A stretch of 64,000 bases of DNA from Candidatus Altimarinota bacterium (lineage in GTDB: Bacteria > Patescibacteriota > Gracilibacteria > BD1-5 > UBA6164). How positions within the stretch are numbered: the first letter of the stretch is position 1; every line of letters begins with the position of its first letter. Positions 63,761-64,000 of the stretch are shown here, piece by piece. The notes below the pieces were generated by a model. The model made no database searches, was not told the origin of the DNA, and was given only the letters and a program-made list of their open reading frames with translations. The stretch lies in the NCBI GenBank assembly GCA_028698305.1, contig JAQVDN010000003.1:41283-105282 (forward strand), written 5' to 3'. The position numbers were made by a program, and so were the translations under genes.

Positions 63761-64000
63761 ATGAAAATAAATACTCAAATATTAGAAAAAATTAAAGAAT
63801 CAGATTCAAAAATACTTGTAGTTACAAAATATCTAAACAAAGAAGATACTTTGGAAACTGTAAGTTTTATGGAAGAAAATTACATAGAAATACTTGAATG
63901 ATTTTGAGAAAATAGAATTGAGTGATTGTATGAAAAAGAACTGGATAGAGAAATAACACATTTTATTTGAAATATACAAACAAAACAAATAAAAGATATA
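63761..64000 (+). CDS. YggS/PLPBP-family pyridoxal-phosphate protein (3' end outside window)
   Basis: First 80 codons only. The visible motifs are KILVVTKYLNKED (PLP-lysine strand V-x-V-x-K; Lys at about 21), EGFGENRIEGL (the GENR/Y-x-Q-E helix) and ITHFIGNIQTKQIK (W-H-x-I-G-x-L-Q-x-N-K region). YggS binds pyridoxal phosphate and helps keep its homeostasis. It starts 90 bases after the YgjP-like gene with an A/T-rich leader. The remainder is cut by the window edge. Confidence 0.92.

Overview
The window comes from an A+T-rich bacterium that reads UGA as glycine (NCBI translation table 25). That code is established for Candidate Phyla Radiation lineages Absconditabacteria (SR1) and Gracilibacteria (BD1-5). 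Three lines of evidence agree. In-frame TGA falls at invariant glycines of core proteins: both loop glycines of the ClpB Walker A motif, the MurF P-loop, the PilD GGGD motif, and the PiT transporter signatures. TGG is used separately for Trp, so TGA is not a Trp codon. A tRNA with anticodon UCA and glycine identity features lies at 3624-3702. All coordinates below assume UGA = Gly and TAA/TAG as the only stops. Start codons mostly lack a Shine-Dalgarno sequence and sit behind A/T-only leaders. Which of the two phyla is present cannot be decided from the window.

Layout. 1-3.5 kb: the end of a PKD/Ca-binding-repeat surface protein, an odd GC-richer structured block, a hypothetical gene and a mechanosensitive-channel-like membrane protein. 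3.6-8.7 kb: tRNA-Gly(UCA), a basic hypothetical protein, an AI-2E family exporter, then rsmE, a GIY-YIG protein, cutA, an archaeal-type 8-oxoguanine glycosylase and murF. 8.8-19 kb: a secreted C10/C39-like cysteine protease with two secreted or anchored neighbours, a CiaB-like metalloprotease, a Fur-like regulator with a BCP peroxiredoxin, ClpB without its N-domain, a YgjV-like protein and glutathione peroxidase. 19-31 kb: nucleosidase, SPL-type radical SAM, SDR, an alpha/beta hydrolase-VanY fusion, rlmE, sortase, Nudix, prepilin peptidase, EngB GTPase and a second AI-2E exporter.

31.2-42.4 kb is the accessory highlight, a polymorphic-toxin island. It holds a 2302-residue secreted Rhs protein whose tip is an M15 peptidoglycan peptidase, a candidate immunity gene directly behind it, a promoterless and startless second Rhs C-terminal cassette with a different tip and its own candidate immunity gene, and the scar of a third cassette. 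The island is bracketed by two nearly identical copies of a terminator sequence.

42.5-64 kb: PNPase, a two-component cluster (response regulator, zinc-ribbon/GNAT-like protein, 7TM histidine kinase, second response regulator), CYTH, VTC-domain polyphosphate polymerase with a PiT phosphate transporter, murG, PAP2, a HisRS-like protein with degraded catalytic motifs, tRNA-Arg, an EAL protein, recJ, an inverted-repeat element, recX, an MFS protein, a DUF2130 protein and a run of overlapping small genes ending in a partial YggS gene.

The genes connect in one striking way. An identical 41-bp promoter with an 11-bp-spaced direct repeat (the geometry of OmpR/PhoB-type operators) precedes three genes: the cysteine protease, the Rhs toxin and an OmpR-family response regulator. 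This suggests a small autoregulated regulon for contact or predation factors, which would suit the host-attached lifestyle known for relatives. The lifestyle is inference.
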